A stretch of DNA of 64,000 bases, taken from positions 1,681,552 to 1,745,551 of the forward strand of contig BCHH01000005.1 of the NCBI GenBank assembly GCA_001599595.1, read 5' to 3'. Below the pieces are notes generated by a model that worked only from the letters and a program-made list of their open reading frames with translations, had not been told where the DNA came from and ran no database searches. The first letter of the stretch is position 1. Every line of letters starts with the position of its first letter. The position numbers were made by a program, and so were the translations under genes. Of the stretch, positions 45,771 through 55,821 are shown piece by piece. Origin of the DNA: Beverwykella pulmonaria. Lineage: Eukaryota > Ascomycota > Dothideomycetes > Pleosporales > Melanommataceae.

Positions 45771-46639
45771 CTAAACCTCTTCCTTCTTTTTAGGCCTCTT
45801 CAACGGCGCCGGCTTATTCGCCGCCTCAATCGCGTACTGCTCCCTTTTCGCATTCTCCTCCTTGACGAACTTCGTCACATGCTCAGGGAACTTCTTGATA
45901 CGATTATACGGACCCTCCACCGGTTCCGCCAGCCTTTCATACACCGGAACAACCCCAGTCCAAACCGAATCCAGCACATCCTCCCTCTTCATGTCCTTCC
46001 TCTCATCCTCTGGACACCCTTCTCTAACCTTACCACTCGCACCCGAAATCTTCATTTTCAGGATCCTTGTTGACTGCATTTCGGCGCTGTCAGGCGGAAC
46101 ACGCGTGTTCTCGTATCGGTCGGGAACTACGGAATTGGTAATGAGTTTCATGGCCCAGATCTTTTCGTCGACATCCTCCACAATAGTCGCGTGACCTTGG
46201 AGCACCACAGATCGATAGTTGTAGTTGTGCGAGTTTGGAGTAAGGGTGAGCACAAAGCCATCGACTTTTGTGGCGGCTACACAGAGTGGGAGGCCTTCTT
46301 CGCCACGTTCGACGGCGTCGGCGCCGAGCTTCATGAGCCGCGAGCTGACGTATCCATGGAGATAGCATTTCCAGTCTTCGTCGCCGTTGGCTTCGTCCCC
46401 AGGATATAGGCCCATTTGGCCTATCATAGGGAGGATGATAGGTAGGGGGACGGCTGGGTCCGGAACGAAAGAAACATGTAGGACTGAGACGTTGTTGACG
46501 ATTGAGTGGATGGCCTCAACATCGTACGTTGCTATTAAACTTAGTATGTATCAAGAAAATGACAGAAATTGGGCTCGCCTTGATGCTTGTAACGGTTGAT
46601 GTTGTTAAACCCTTTTTGGGGGTAAGTTGCAGCAGCCAT
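45771..46639 (-). CDS. Flavin-binding split-barrel (PNPOx-like) protein
   Basis: Member of the FMN-binding split-barrel/pyridoxamine-phosphate-oxidase-like family, in fungi an uncharacterised flavin-nucleotide-binding protein. Two exons (46639-46579, 46531-45771) give 273 aa. It begins MAAATYPQKGFNNINRYKHQ and joins to ATYDVEAIHSIVNNVSVLHV, the family's opening. Then follow FVPDPAVPLPIILPMIGQMG, HGYVSSRLMKLG, LPLCVAATKVDGFVLTLTPN, NYRSVVLQGHATIVEDVDEK and WAMKLITNSVVPDRYENTR. The basic C-terminus (KPAPLKRPKKKEEV) could be a nuclear signal. The intron 46532-46578 has a GC donor (CAAG|GCGAGC) and an AG acceptor with ATACTAAG branch; only this splice restores the conserved KHQATYDVEA sequence. 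Cofactor binding is inferred from the family. Confidence 0.88.
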
Positions 46640-47433
46640 GGCCGTGATGAAGGTGCGAATGTTCCCAGCGAGCTGCTCCTTTTCATACCTCTTGAACATC
46701 ACTTATCTCCATCAGCCTTATCATGTGGTTCAGACAAGCCTCACAAGAAGTGCAGATAGCAAGTGTGAATGGTAGCATATCAGCGAGAGCCTAGTCCCAG
46801 GCGGGCAAGTACATCCGAGCAGAGAAACCAGAATCAGTATCTGCATTGACTTGACTGGGCGAAACTAGAGTACGCCTAGAAGTTGGCGGACTTGCAGATC
46901 TCATTTCACGTACAGTAATACTTCGTAGGGCGTGATTTGCGATTTGTTGGCCTGCTTCTCCATGTTTCGGAGGTCGACATTGATAGGCAGCTCGCTTAAC
47001 ATGCCTGATCCAACCTAGTTGGTTTGGCCTTGCTGGAAGTTTGGTTAAGCCCAGAAGTCTGACATCACCAACCTTCTCATAAACCTCAAGGTCACTCCAT
47101 GTCAGTGTCCTATTTTGTTCATCTGGTTAATCAGCCATCCATCGGGAGCTTGATAAAATTTCCTCTGCCATTCAAACTGTGTGAGTCTCTCTAACCACTA
47201 GCACGAATGCCTTGGGAGATGCGCACCGGCTTCCTCAGTCGGCCACATCAACCTTCTTCTGCATGGTGGACGTTCTGCTTTGTATCAAGTTTCACTAACT
47301 CTGATGATAGTTGATGTATAAACATAATATCCTTGCATTATCATTATCTTTCAACATCCGTCTATCTCCAACATTGTCTATGATATCGTGCTCCAGTCTC
47401 AAAATTCCCTCTATCAACATCCACAACCCCACC
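46640..47433. other. Intergenic, no supported gene
   Basis: Promoter of the gene ending at 46639 and 3' flank of the peroxidase gene. Only short frames, without motif. Confidence 0.4.
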
Positions 47434-49332
47434 TCAAGCATTTGTCTCCTTACCCATATACTCACCGCTCCTTCCGACCTTCTTCCACGGCGCAAATGGA
47501 TTCTTGGTCCCCTCTAACGCCCTCTTCAACACCGGAAAGTGCCTCGTCAACACAACCGCCATACCCCCGTTCTGCACCCACTTCATCCCCACCTTGCTAT
47601 AGGTCTTCTCGTTCCAATCAGTCGCAATGAAACGGTCGCTCTTCAGCCTCCTACTCGCCATCAGAATAAAAACGCGGAACGCGGTATCGCTGAAGCCAAA
47701 GCCTTTGGGGAGAGGCTCGGATAGACAGCCGACGAGGAGATCGACTTTTTCAATGTCGCCTTCGTAGATTTTCTCCAGTTTATCTGCCACTGTTTTGTTC
47801 CCGCCGGTGAGGTTGAGAAACGAGGTCGCAGGGGCGAGATGGAAGAGCCGCCTGAACTGATTGTACCTTGGGACACCACGCTCGCGATCTCTGAGGATGT
47901 CGATGGTGCCGAGATCAATATGGCGCCCTTCAGGTGTGTGAAGATCTCGCAAGAAGTCGGGGGTATTGTTCAGCGTCACCGCCCCGGGGTAATTAATCCC
48001 AAAGCTATAAAACACGTCCTCGAACTTCAGTCCCTGTTCTTGCATCGGCTTCCTCGCGTTCTCAAACGCCACATCTTTGATCAGAAACGTCTTCTTGTGC
48101 TCGCCCGTCCCCGCGTCGAAAAATGCAATATCATCAGGGATAAGAGGGTGGAGGCGGTACACGGAAACGAATTCTTCGGTGAGACTGTACGGTGCGCCGT
48201 GCTGTTCAGCGGTAGACCCAGGGATGCCGGAGAGCGACTCGCCGCTCGAGACGCGACCGAGGAGTTTGTAGAGGCGTTCACCAAGGAGTCCCCACCAGTT
48301 TGCCGACATGCCGATTTGGAGGACCGGGTGTGAGAGGATTGCGGGTGTCCATTCGACGGTGTGGATCTTGGCCATAAGCGCACAGTTCACCAGTCTGGCA
48401 GTATCGAAGAGCTTCTCTGACGACCAGTCGGGATATTCCTTTGCTAAAGCGTCGCAGATGGCGTTGTGCTCGAGCACGAAGAGCGTATGCAACATCTCAA
48501 GCCCAATCCACCAATTAGCCAAAAACCCCGTGACTGGAATCCCATTCTCATCACGGGGCAGGAATGTATCCAGCGTCTCTTTATCAACCTCCAATTTTCC
48601 ATTCTTAGCCTGTCCACGTAATTCTTTAGTCCTCGCTTCCGAGTTCCCGTAGATTTGACTCCCATCCCACCAATGTGTATTCTTATTCTTATACGCCGGA
48701 GCCACCTTATCTATCTCATCGAGCGGTGCATCCGCAAGCGTAGCTTCGATCTTCATTTCTCCTTTCCCAGCGCCGTTGCCGCCACTCCATGCATCTCCTG
48801 CAGGAAGAGGGACAGAGTAATTGTCAGTGTCGCTGTTTTCGTGCATAAACCAGTCGTGGACTTGGAACTGAATCCACGCCGCAGCCAACAAATTGAGAAT
48901 TGTAGCCGGCTTAAAAGTATCACGGCGTAGCAACTCATTGCTAATCACTCTCGGATTCGGACTCATCATCTCCTCCAACGTCGGCTTCGCCGTCCACTTC
49001 CTCTCCACGTTGCGTCCAAACCGCATGCCAAGACATCCCATCTTCGGCTGGTCCAGCGCGTTGAACAAACCGTCCGAGTTGCGCGTAGTAATGTACTCGG
49101 CGTTGTCCATGTGCGGACACCCCGGCGTGCCTTGGTAGGAGGGATCAGGGTAGACATCGTGCAGGTTGTGGGCGCGGAGTTCGGCGCGGTAAGCGGCAAT
49201 GTTTAAGACGCCGAGGAGGGTTGGGAGGCGATGCCAGGGGACGATGCCGTTTACGCGTTTGAAGAGGCGGATGAGGAGTTTGTCGAGGAGGGTGGGCTTG
49301 TATGGGATTGTGGAACTTGGTGGCGGTGACAT
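47434..49332 (-). CDS. Haem peroxidase/fatty-acid alpha-dioxygenase-like enzyme
   Basis: Animal-type haem peroxidase of the group that includes plant and bacterial alpha-dioxygenases and cyclooxygenases; probably oxygenates fatty acids to oxylipins. Single exon, 632 aa from ATG 49332 (MSPPPSSTIPYKPTLLDK). The distal-haem side is AAWIQFQVHDWFMHE near residue 165 (His expected to face the haem). Then NKNTHWWDGSQIYGNS, GLEMLHTLFVLEHNAICDAL, TVEWTPAILSHP, and the proximal segment TEEFVSVYRLHPLIPDDIAF near residue 390, with the Tyr and His expected for alpha-dioxygenases. LRDRERGVPRYNQFRRLF near residue 490 is the family's conserved 'RDRGVPRYN' helix. There is no P450 domain, so it is not a Ppo/LDS fusion. 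It ends with a basic tail. Substrate is inferred from family only. Confidence 0.87.
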   Translation of the reverse strand: MSPPPSSTIPYKPTLLDKLLIRLFKRVNGIVPWHRLPTLLGVLNIAAYRAELRAHNLHDVYPDPSYQGTPGCPHMDNAEYITTRNSDGLFNALDQPKMGCLGMRFGRNVERKWTAKPTLEEMMSPNPRVISNELLRRDTFKPATILNLLAAAWIQFQVHDWFMHENSDTDNYSVPLPAGDAWSGGNGAGKGEMKIEATLADAPLDEIDKVAPAYKNKNTHWWDGSQIYGNSEARTKELRGQAKNGKLEVDKETLDTFLPRDENGIPVTGFLANWWIGLEMLHTLFVLEHNAICDALAKEYPDWSSEKLFDTARLVNCALMAKIHTVEWTPAILSHPVLQIGMSANWWGLLGERLYKLLGRVSSGESLSGIPGSTAEQHGAPYSLTEEFVSVYRLHPLIPDDIAFFDAGTGEHKKTFLIKDVAFENARKPMQEQGLKFEDVFYSFGINYPGAVTLNNTPDFLRDLHTPEGRHIDLGTIDILRDRERGVPRYNQFRRLFHLAPATSFLNLTGGNKTVADKLEKIYEGDIEKVDLLVGCLSEPLPKGFGFSDTAFRVFILMASRRLKSDRFIATDWNEKTYSKVGMKWVQNGGMAVVLTRHFPVLKRALEGTKNPFAPWKKVGRSGEYMGKETNA

Positions 49333-50104
49333 GGTGGATCTTTGGTCGGGCTTACAATTATTGTTGGATTAATATATTATTGCGAAACGATTGAAGAATT
49401 TTTGGCAATTTAGAAATATAGAGAGTATTGCGACTCTCTATTTAGATGCGTTGTATAAGACAGCAACTGGTAGATTGAGCGTTCGACGCAACAATAGCTA
49501 CCAACTCCCACTTTTTCCACTATCGCTTATATACTTCACTCTGCTGCTCACGTACGCAAGCCGGGGTATCTCTCTAACCAGCTGACCTTACCGACAGTAA
49601 GAACGATGATCGAAACACGGCGTAGCTGAACGCGTGTTCGGGTTCAATCCTCCCGTCATCTCACCTACAACACCGGACATCCCGGTACCAATACCGGTGG
49701 ACCCCAATCACACTTGGTATCATTGCACAAAAATCCCGCCCTCGTGATAGATCGCCTAAACTCACAATATCCTCATCTCATAGGCAGATTGATAATGTGG
49801 CTGCATGGGCAGCGTAATAAGATAAGCAGGGGTGAAGCGGGGCTGACATAGCCACGGCGGCATGGCCGTAATGGTCAAGCAACAGCTGCCACTTTAGACC
49901 GATGTTGGAATAGACTTATATTGTAGTGCGAAGATTGCCTCGAAATCCGCAACGGGCATTCATGCTAGCCTTTTTTGGATTGAAATTGTCTGTTTGTTCA
50001 GCGGATTCTGTACGGTATAGGCGAGAGATCCGGTATGGTGTTTCTTTTGTTAAGATCTGATATTTAGAATAATAGCATTGTTGATTCATTAGAAGAATCT
50101 TCGT
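49333..50104. other. Intergenic, no supported gene
   Basis: Peroxidase promoter (AT-rich at 49360-49400) and 3' flank of the rhodopsin-like gene. On the minus strand about 49570-49600 the sequence GGTCAGCTGGTTAGAGAGA resembles a tRNA D-arm/A-box, but no T-arm fits downstream. Not called. Confidence 0.4.
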
Positions 50105-51464
50105 TCATCCCGAAGCCAGAACATCCCTCGGTCTTGTTGGTGATTTTGGTTCCTGCGACTGTGATGACGACCTCTGCGACGCGAATGCTCGAACACGGTT
50201 GTGAATATCCTCTTCTTCATCGAGCTCTCTTAAAATGACCAAGTCATTTTCCGTTTCATTACTCACACACCGCTTTGCTGGAAGGTAAGCAGAATCAGGC
50301 GTTACTAGCCCACTAAGTGGAACGATGTTGGTAACTGGCCGTAAGTGTCCTGGTTGAATCTCTGACATGGTACGATGTCCTCCGTAGTAATAGTATGCAT
50401 TATGTGTTCTTTGGAACCGAGAGAGCTCGCCGAATATAAGTCTGAAGAGAGGCTGGAGAGACGGCGCGGACGCGCAGACGATCGCCGTGTTCAGTTCGAC
50501 CTGTGACCAAAATAGAACATATGCCCCATAGTATCGTGAAAGCTGCCCACTTGTGGCCCAAAGATATAGTCCCCAGATCCGGAGCCCACTTGCGATCGGG
50601 ACCAGCATGCCGACCGAGAAGACGACAAGAAGGGAGAGTCGTTTTAGTGTAGGCATACGAAGCTTGACGAGAATCGGCATTGGAAGTATTAGGATCGCCG
50701 TATCTGTGAATATGTTGATGCCAGCTTGGCTGTAGTAGAGTGCGCGTAGCTCGAAGCACTGCATCTTCTCTCGATATACGAAGATTCCTGGGGTTAATGC
50801 GAAGGAGGGATGCTTGGGGCATTCGAATGCGTTCATGAAAATCATAGTGGTGCTGAAGATGGCAACTACTCCGATGGAAATGATGACCAGGATTCGGAAA
50901 GGCCGGTGGGCTGCAATTGTGAGGTAGAAGAACAGGATCGAGAACTTAATCAGGGCAAGGGCCACGATATAGACTATCTGGTAGGCATACCATGATGTGG
51001 CGGCGCCGATAAGCATCGCACGAGTTGTTGCTTTGGTATCCTAAAAGGCACAAAATCAATTACTGTGAGACCAAGATGCGATTCAAAGACTGAACTTACC
51101 GGTGGAAGGTTTGGATTTTTTGCATGCTCCCCGGTTCCAAATTTCAGTTGATAGTGGTTGACCGCGCACAAGCCCCAGGTGGACAGCTAGCCCTGTTAGT
51201 GAGCTGCTCAGACCAGAAATTGGCTTCGGTCATTGCGGTGAGAGCGCGTAGATGAAGGACATACCAGCGCAGCTAGCATAACGAAATCATACGGTTTCAA
51301 CTTTCCTATAACCCATAATCGACAGTAGAATCTTGATCACCGTTAGCACTGGGGGTGAAACCTGGATGGGATATATACCTTATGGCGACCACGATGGTCG
51401 ACACACTGGTCATACTATATGCTGTTATCTCTACCGTACGTCCCAGGCTCCATGGCGCAAACAT
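50105..51464 (-). CDS. Fungal rhodopsin-like (Pth11-type) seven-helix membrane protein
   Basis: Integral membrane protein of the large fungal 'rhodopsin domain' family, related to Pth11-like proteins. Four exons (51464-51362, 51305-51265, 51186-51100, 51040-50105) give 388 aa. It begins MFAPWSLGRTVEITAYSMTS and has about seven helices. Characteristic parts are VVAIRYISHPGKLKPYDFVM, STWGLCAVNHYQLKFGTGEH, WYAYQIVYIVALALIKFSIL, the NIFTDTAILILPMPILVKLR segment, and LSLLVVFSVGMLVPIASGLR. The cytoplasmic tail carries acidic LRELDEEEDIHNRV and Ser-rich ends. An in-frame ATG at 51665 would add 67 residues, but a TATATA element near 51603-51609 lies between the two starts, so I use 51464. No retinal Lys or CFEM domain is seen. 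Intron boundaries were found by frame and are less certain than the rest. Confidence 0.83.
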
Positions 51465-53634
51465 GGTGTCAGGCACAGTCTGAGCGACCGCTGTTAGACT
51501 GTCGCGATGGGTAGAGCGAGGAGGACGGGCGTGGAAGCGGGAGATAATATCTGACTTCTCAGTAGGTACGCATTGCTCCATTTCGCGAGATGGGATTGCA
51601 GGGTATATAAGTTGGATCGACAGCGATATTACCCAGCTGATGTCCGGGAGAGCGCTTTGGAACATGAGTGGGCACAGGCCATCTGGGGTGCATCGGCTTC
51701 ATTGCAGGTGCCGGCTCTTTACCCAACACTTAAACGGCAGTGGATAGTTTAAATCTCAAATTCAGTGCTTGCGAGACTTCCAAGTGAGATGCGATAGGCC
51801 GCGTTACTGCTATTACCCTGTTTAAGAATCCAGCGTCGGCTGTTGTGCTTGGGGATATATAGATAGATAGTTCGCATTTACGGAGAGAATGCGGGGGCCA
51901 AGCAGCCTCGTTTACAGCTCGTGCCTGAGTGGAGCAGGACAAAAGCTGGCTGCAAGGGAGTGCTTCGGGGTATTAACTTCTGCAGTCCTGTTCGGCATGA
52001 GTTGCTACGGGCCACGGGCCTCTCTGAAGTAGCGATCAACAATGGACATAGCGTTCTCGGTTGCGGGAGGAATAGGATGAATTACAACGCTTCTTCGCAA
52101 GCTTTTTCCTATAGAAGCCCCAACTCCTCGTACTCTTGCGTATACCCAGTTGGTGGCCGAGCTGAATCCGTATTGCGGGCCGTATCAACGCAACGTGGCT
52201 AGGTGGTCCGTCCTCTCCATGATTTGCTCGCCACCAATCCTTTCGCTCAATATGTGTCAGTGCACACTTTAAAAAAAATGCGGGGAAGAACCCAATGTTG
52301 CGGGAGATCTCAATGGATCGCGGCCAGCTTTGACGGGCCCGGAAGTCAAGGGTGAAGGGCTCAGACCATCTGGCCCTTGAGACTCGACAAGCCGGTGAAG
52401 TGAGAAGTGCGGTGAAGGTAGAGACATCATTGCAATGACAGAAAGACAGAAATACAGAAAGAAAGCGAAGAGGCGCGGAAGCAGACAGAAGCATTGCATG
52501 AACATGGAAGAGAATGAACATGAGGAGGGAGTATTGCGGTGCAGCGCGTATTGAACACGATCCTCAACACGACATGCCAGAGTCGTTGCTGACCGAATGT
52601 CGGTCTTGTATCCTTGCCCTTTCAGAACTAAAAGGACCGTACGCTGTGTCTCTGAGCTTGTTGGCAGGTCATCGCCCATGTTGCTTTGCTCGACAAGAGC
52701 GGCTGTCACATCGGATGCGAAAGGGACCATGTGACCCGGGGTAAGGGAAACCTTGGAGGATTCTTTAGGTGATACCAGGTCCCAATGGAGAAGATGTTTT
52801 GGAAATATCGCAAAGTCTCCAGCACGAGGTTTCCTTCTCGCCTACACGGTTGCAACGTGTTCGGCGCGGTCTCGCAACAACGCCTTCTTGCGTTAGATCC
52901 TCATCGAGTAGAGCCGTTCGCGGGCAGACTAGTTGCTTGTTGTTCTGGCAGAAAAGAAATGAAGGGCCATCCGTGACGTGGCCAGGTGATTCTCTGAGAT
53001 TGAAATGAGACGGGATCAGGCTGTGGCGAGACCATCTCAGCGTTGGGGCCCATCATGAGAGTCGCTCCAAGCTCGCATCCAAGTTCGACGATGCATGGTA
53101 TGATGAGACGACAAGAAACAGCTGATTTGGCGCGCGCAGAAACAAGGGTCCGCAAGGGGGATGGCGGTGCCTGGCATTATCGAAACGCAGGGCTAAAACG
53201 GACGAGATCCGCCGCGACGTCACAGCTTGCGACAAAACACGTGATGAGCCCGAGAACCAGAAGTCAACAAGACTTCCAAGTTCCCATCACCCTGCCACCG
53301 TGCCCACGTAACACCGCATCGTGAGCAGCCTTAGACTGTGTTGCCCTCTTATTGTCGCTTCCATCCTACTGACTCGCCCGTGCCTCAACGTCCCTTGGGG
53401 CGACGGATTTCACAGCGCTGCCCCTCCGAATCCCAATCCCTCATCCAACACCCGCAACCCTGGAGTGTCCAATCCCACAGCGACCACGTTTCGCGCACTC
53501 CTTGAAGCCACGGTAGCTATACGGCGCAGCAGGTTCACATTGAGCTTCGGAACCCTGCTTTAATCACCGCTGCACCGTACCAGAGACGCTCGAAAACAGG
53601 CTTCAAGTGGGAAACCTGCCCCACTAAACACCCA
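51465..53634. other. Long intergenic region with no supported gene
   Basis: About 2.2 kb. TATATAA (51604-51610) is the likely TATA of the rhodopsin-like gene on the minus strand. From 51660 to 53300 short overlapping frames lack motifs. A run of A (52270-52278) and a few CACGTG-like sites are seen. The last 300 bp, C/T-rich, are the leader of the gene at 53635. Confidence 0.45.
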
Positions 53635-54693
53635 ATGAGTACCCACGAGAAACCCGCGTCAAGCCTCCCCAACGACGGAACCGCCCCCGCAGAAGAGCAG
53701 ACAGGCCTGCTCGCCAAAGCACAGCGCAAGCTCCTCGGATTGGGAAAAAAGAAAGAGGAAGACCAAAAAGTGGAAGGGCACACACGCACTATGTCGCCGA
53801 CGCCGGGCACCCTCCTCCCCTCCCCTCCGCTCACGAGCCCGTCTACGGACCGTAGACCGTCTCCTCGCGGGAGCCCGCGCATCTACCCGGCCGGGGTCGC
53901 AGTGTCCCCAAACCGCCGCATCAATCGATCCACGTCGCCCGGCCTCCACTCGCCGGCCTCGTCCCAAATCTTCGAGCGCAACGTGCAAGAACCAGAAGAT
54001 TCGGATGCCATTCCGGCCCACATAAAAACGGAAGACTACATACCAGCAGCGCTGGACGCATCGTCGCTGGCCATCACGGACGACCACCTGAACCCGGACG
54101 AGGTAGAAATCGTGACACACCCAGCACATCAACCCGCGTCCGCTGCCGTTGCTGGCAGCGTGTCCGATTCCATGTACCACTCGACATTGTCTCAGGACGA
54201 TATTCCACTGTCGGCAGGACACGCAGACCTCAGCGAATCCACTTCCAATTACGCATCCCTGGACACGACTGACGTGCGACGGCTGAGCTTCATTTCTTTT
54301 GCAGATGTCGTTCAGGCCGAACATGTCGAAAACGACCGAGATACAATGCAGTTCATGAGTCTGTCGTCAGCGGCGAACAGGTCTCCCTCGCCCGTCCGGT
54401 CCCCAACGTCCTCCCACGGCTTCAGCGCGTCGCCTCCTACGAGTGGTGCGGCGTCTGAGAAAGGCGCAGATCTCCTCAACAAAGAGGTCCGTGCTCCCGG
54501 TAGCCCTACCACGACGACATCCCATGGCGCCCATAGTCCCCCACTAGGCGTAGGCAGCGGAGACCTCCAGATCGAGACAATGCGTCAGGTTCTGCGAAGA
54601 ACGGGCAGCGGCGACCTGAGCGGAGCGAGATCGCAACCCCTTTCTGCTGTCAGCCTGGAAGACAGCGTGGCCGACCACCCTCCATTCAAGTGA
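53635..54693 (+). CDS. Ser/Pro-rich protein of unknown function
   Basis: I do not recognise the family. Single exon, 352 aa from ATG 53635 (MSTHEKPASSLPNDGT). Mostly disordered: SP/TP sites are frequent (TMSPTPGTLLPSPPLTSPST, SPRGSPRIYPAG, SPVRSPTSSHG). An early basic stretch AQRKLLGLGKKKEEDQK is possibly a membrane- or nucleic-acid-contacting patch. One more conserved-looking core, RRLSFISFADVVQAEHVEND near residue 225, resembles a short linear segment seen in other ascomycete proteins I remember as uncharacterised, but I cannot give a name. A second patch, LQIETMRQVLRRTGSGDLSG, near residue 310 may be an amphipathic helix. Many potential proline-directed phosphosites suggest regulation by CDK or MAP kinases. 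Codon bias supports a real gene. Confidence 0.7.
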   Translation: MSTHEKPASSLPNDGTAPAEEQTGLLAKAQRKLLGLGKKKEEDQKVEGHTRTMSPTPGTLLPSPPLTSPSTDRRPSPRGSPRIYPAGVAVSPNRRINRSTSPGLHSPASSQIFERNVQEPEDSDAIPAHIKTEDYIPAALDASSLAITDDHLNPDEVEIVTHPAHQPASAAVAGSVSDSMYHSTLSQDDIPLSAGHADLSESTSNYASLDTTDVRRLSFISFADVVQAEHVENDRDTMQFMSLSSAANRSPSPVRSPTSSHGFSASPPTSGAASEKGADLLNKEVRAPGSPTTTTSHGAHSPPLGVGSGDLQIETMRQVLRRTGSGDLSGARSQPLSAVSLEDSVADHPPFK

Positions 54694-55821
54694 AGGCTCG
54701 TTCGGCATTGGGCTGGCCTGTGTGCGTCACCATGTTTGCTTCCAAGCTGTGAGCGAGCTGTGTGCAGTTTTTTGGGGCAGTTCTGGGCTAAGATGATGGT
54801 CACAGGGGCACTTGTTCGTTGGGCTGGGACGAGCCTGGTCGCGATATCCACGTTGCAGGTATTTCCGGGGCACTTGGCTTGTTTCTTTCACTTGAGCGTT
54901 GGTAGGGCTTTGTCTGTCTGTATCTGGCGTGATGTGTTTCTGGCGTGTGGCACGAGGCAATTTGCCGGCGAGTACATGAATAATAACCTTTCTTGGTAGG
55001 GTTGACCACAGGACAATGTGAATAACGTCTTTGGTGCCTTGCAGTGTGGTTCCTTGCAGTAAAGAGCCTTGCCGCTCCTGCCGCTAGCAGACAGCCGGCG
55101 TGACTTTCTCCCCAGCGGCGAAAAGTGTATTAGATGGCGTGTAGAATTTTCCCGTCTCTGGCATGCTTGGGCGAGGAAGCGAAAGCGAAGTCAGGGTAGG
55201 CATCGCGCGATGCCCGAATCTCTTGCTTAGAAACCCGCGAGATATGACCGTCGATAAGACCTGAAGATGGGAGAAGTTAGAACTGCATGCCGTCCGGGCC
55301 TAGGCCCAATCTGCTACCGCCAAGCTTCCTGTGCTGGGGGACCTGAGGCAACTCGACGGCATGCCCGTAGTTTTGTGCATCCTCAACCTCGCGACCTCTC
55401 GTCCGCCCAAATGCCAGTGTTGAATGCACGTATTTGACGCCGCCCTCCCCGGCCCTGTCCACACTCCGCCGGCTGCCCCCCTCCCCCCTCTGCCACGCGC
55501 CGGTGCGTGAGAATGCGTGAGGTTTGCATTGTCTGCATCTGCACGGCGCAACCTCACCATCATCGCACTCCTCCCCTCTCCCCAGTGCATCACTACTGGG
55601 TACCTGCAGAACGTCGGCCAGCCGTCAATGCGAGCGCAACGCAGTCTCCGGCAGCGATAGGACTGCCCGACTGCCCCCTCAGCGTCCGCTGTCTCCACGC
55701 TGGCTGGAGCGCCCCTCGTCCCACTGCGCACTCTACCCACTCGCCTCTGCGCGCAGAAAGTTTCCTGTGAGTGCCACGACAGACGACTGCCCGCTCGCCT
55801 TCTGTGCGGCCAACTACGATC
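54694..55821. other. Intergenic, upstream of the RasGAP gene
   Basis: 3' flank of the gene ending at 54693 and promoter of the RasGAP. A CCCCCCTCCCCCCTC tract lies near 55476-55490. No gene seen. Confidence 0.4.

Noticed and set aside
49560..49670. tRNA-like A-box and B-box-like sequences (GGTCAGCTGGTTAGAG on minus, GGGTTCAATCC on plus)
   Set aside because: They lie on opposite strands and no cloverleaf with paired acceptor and T stems can be drawn.
53659..54324. 221-codon frame antisense to the Ser/Pro-rich gene
   Set aside because: Shadow of the plus-strand gene, which has the ATG in good context and a plausible amino-acid composition.
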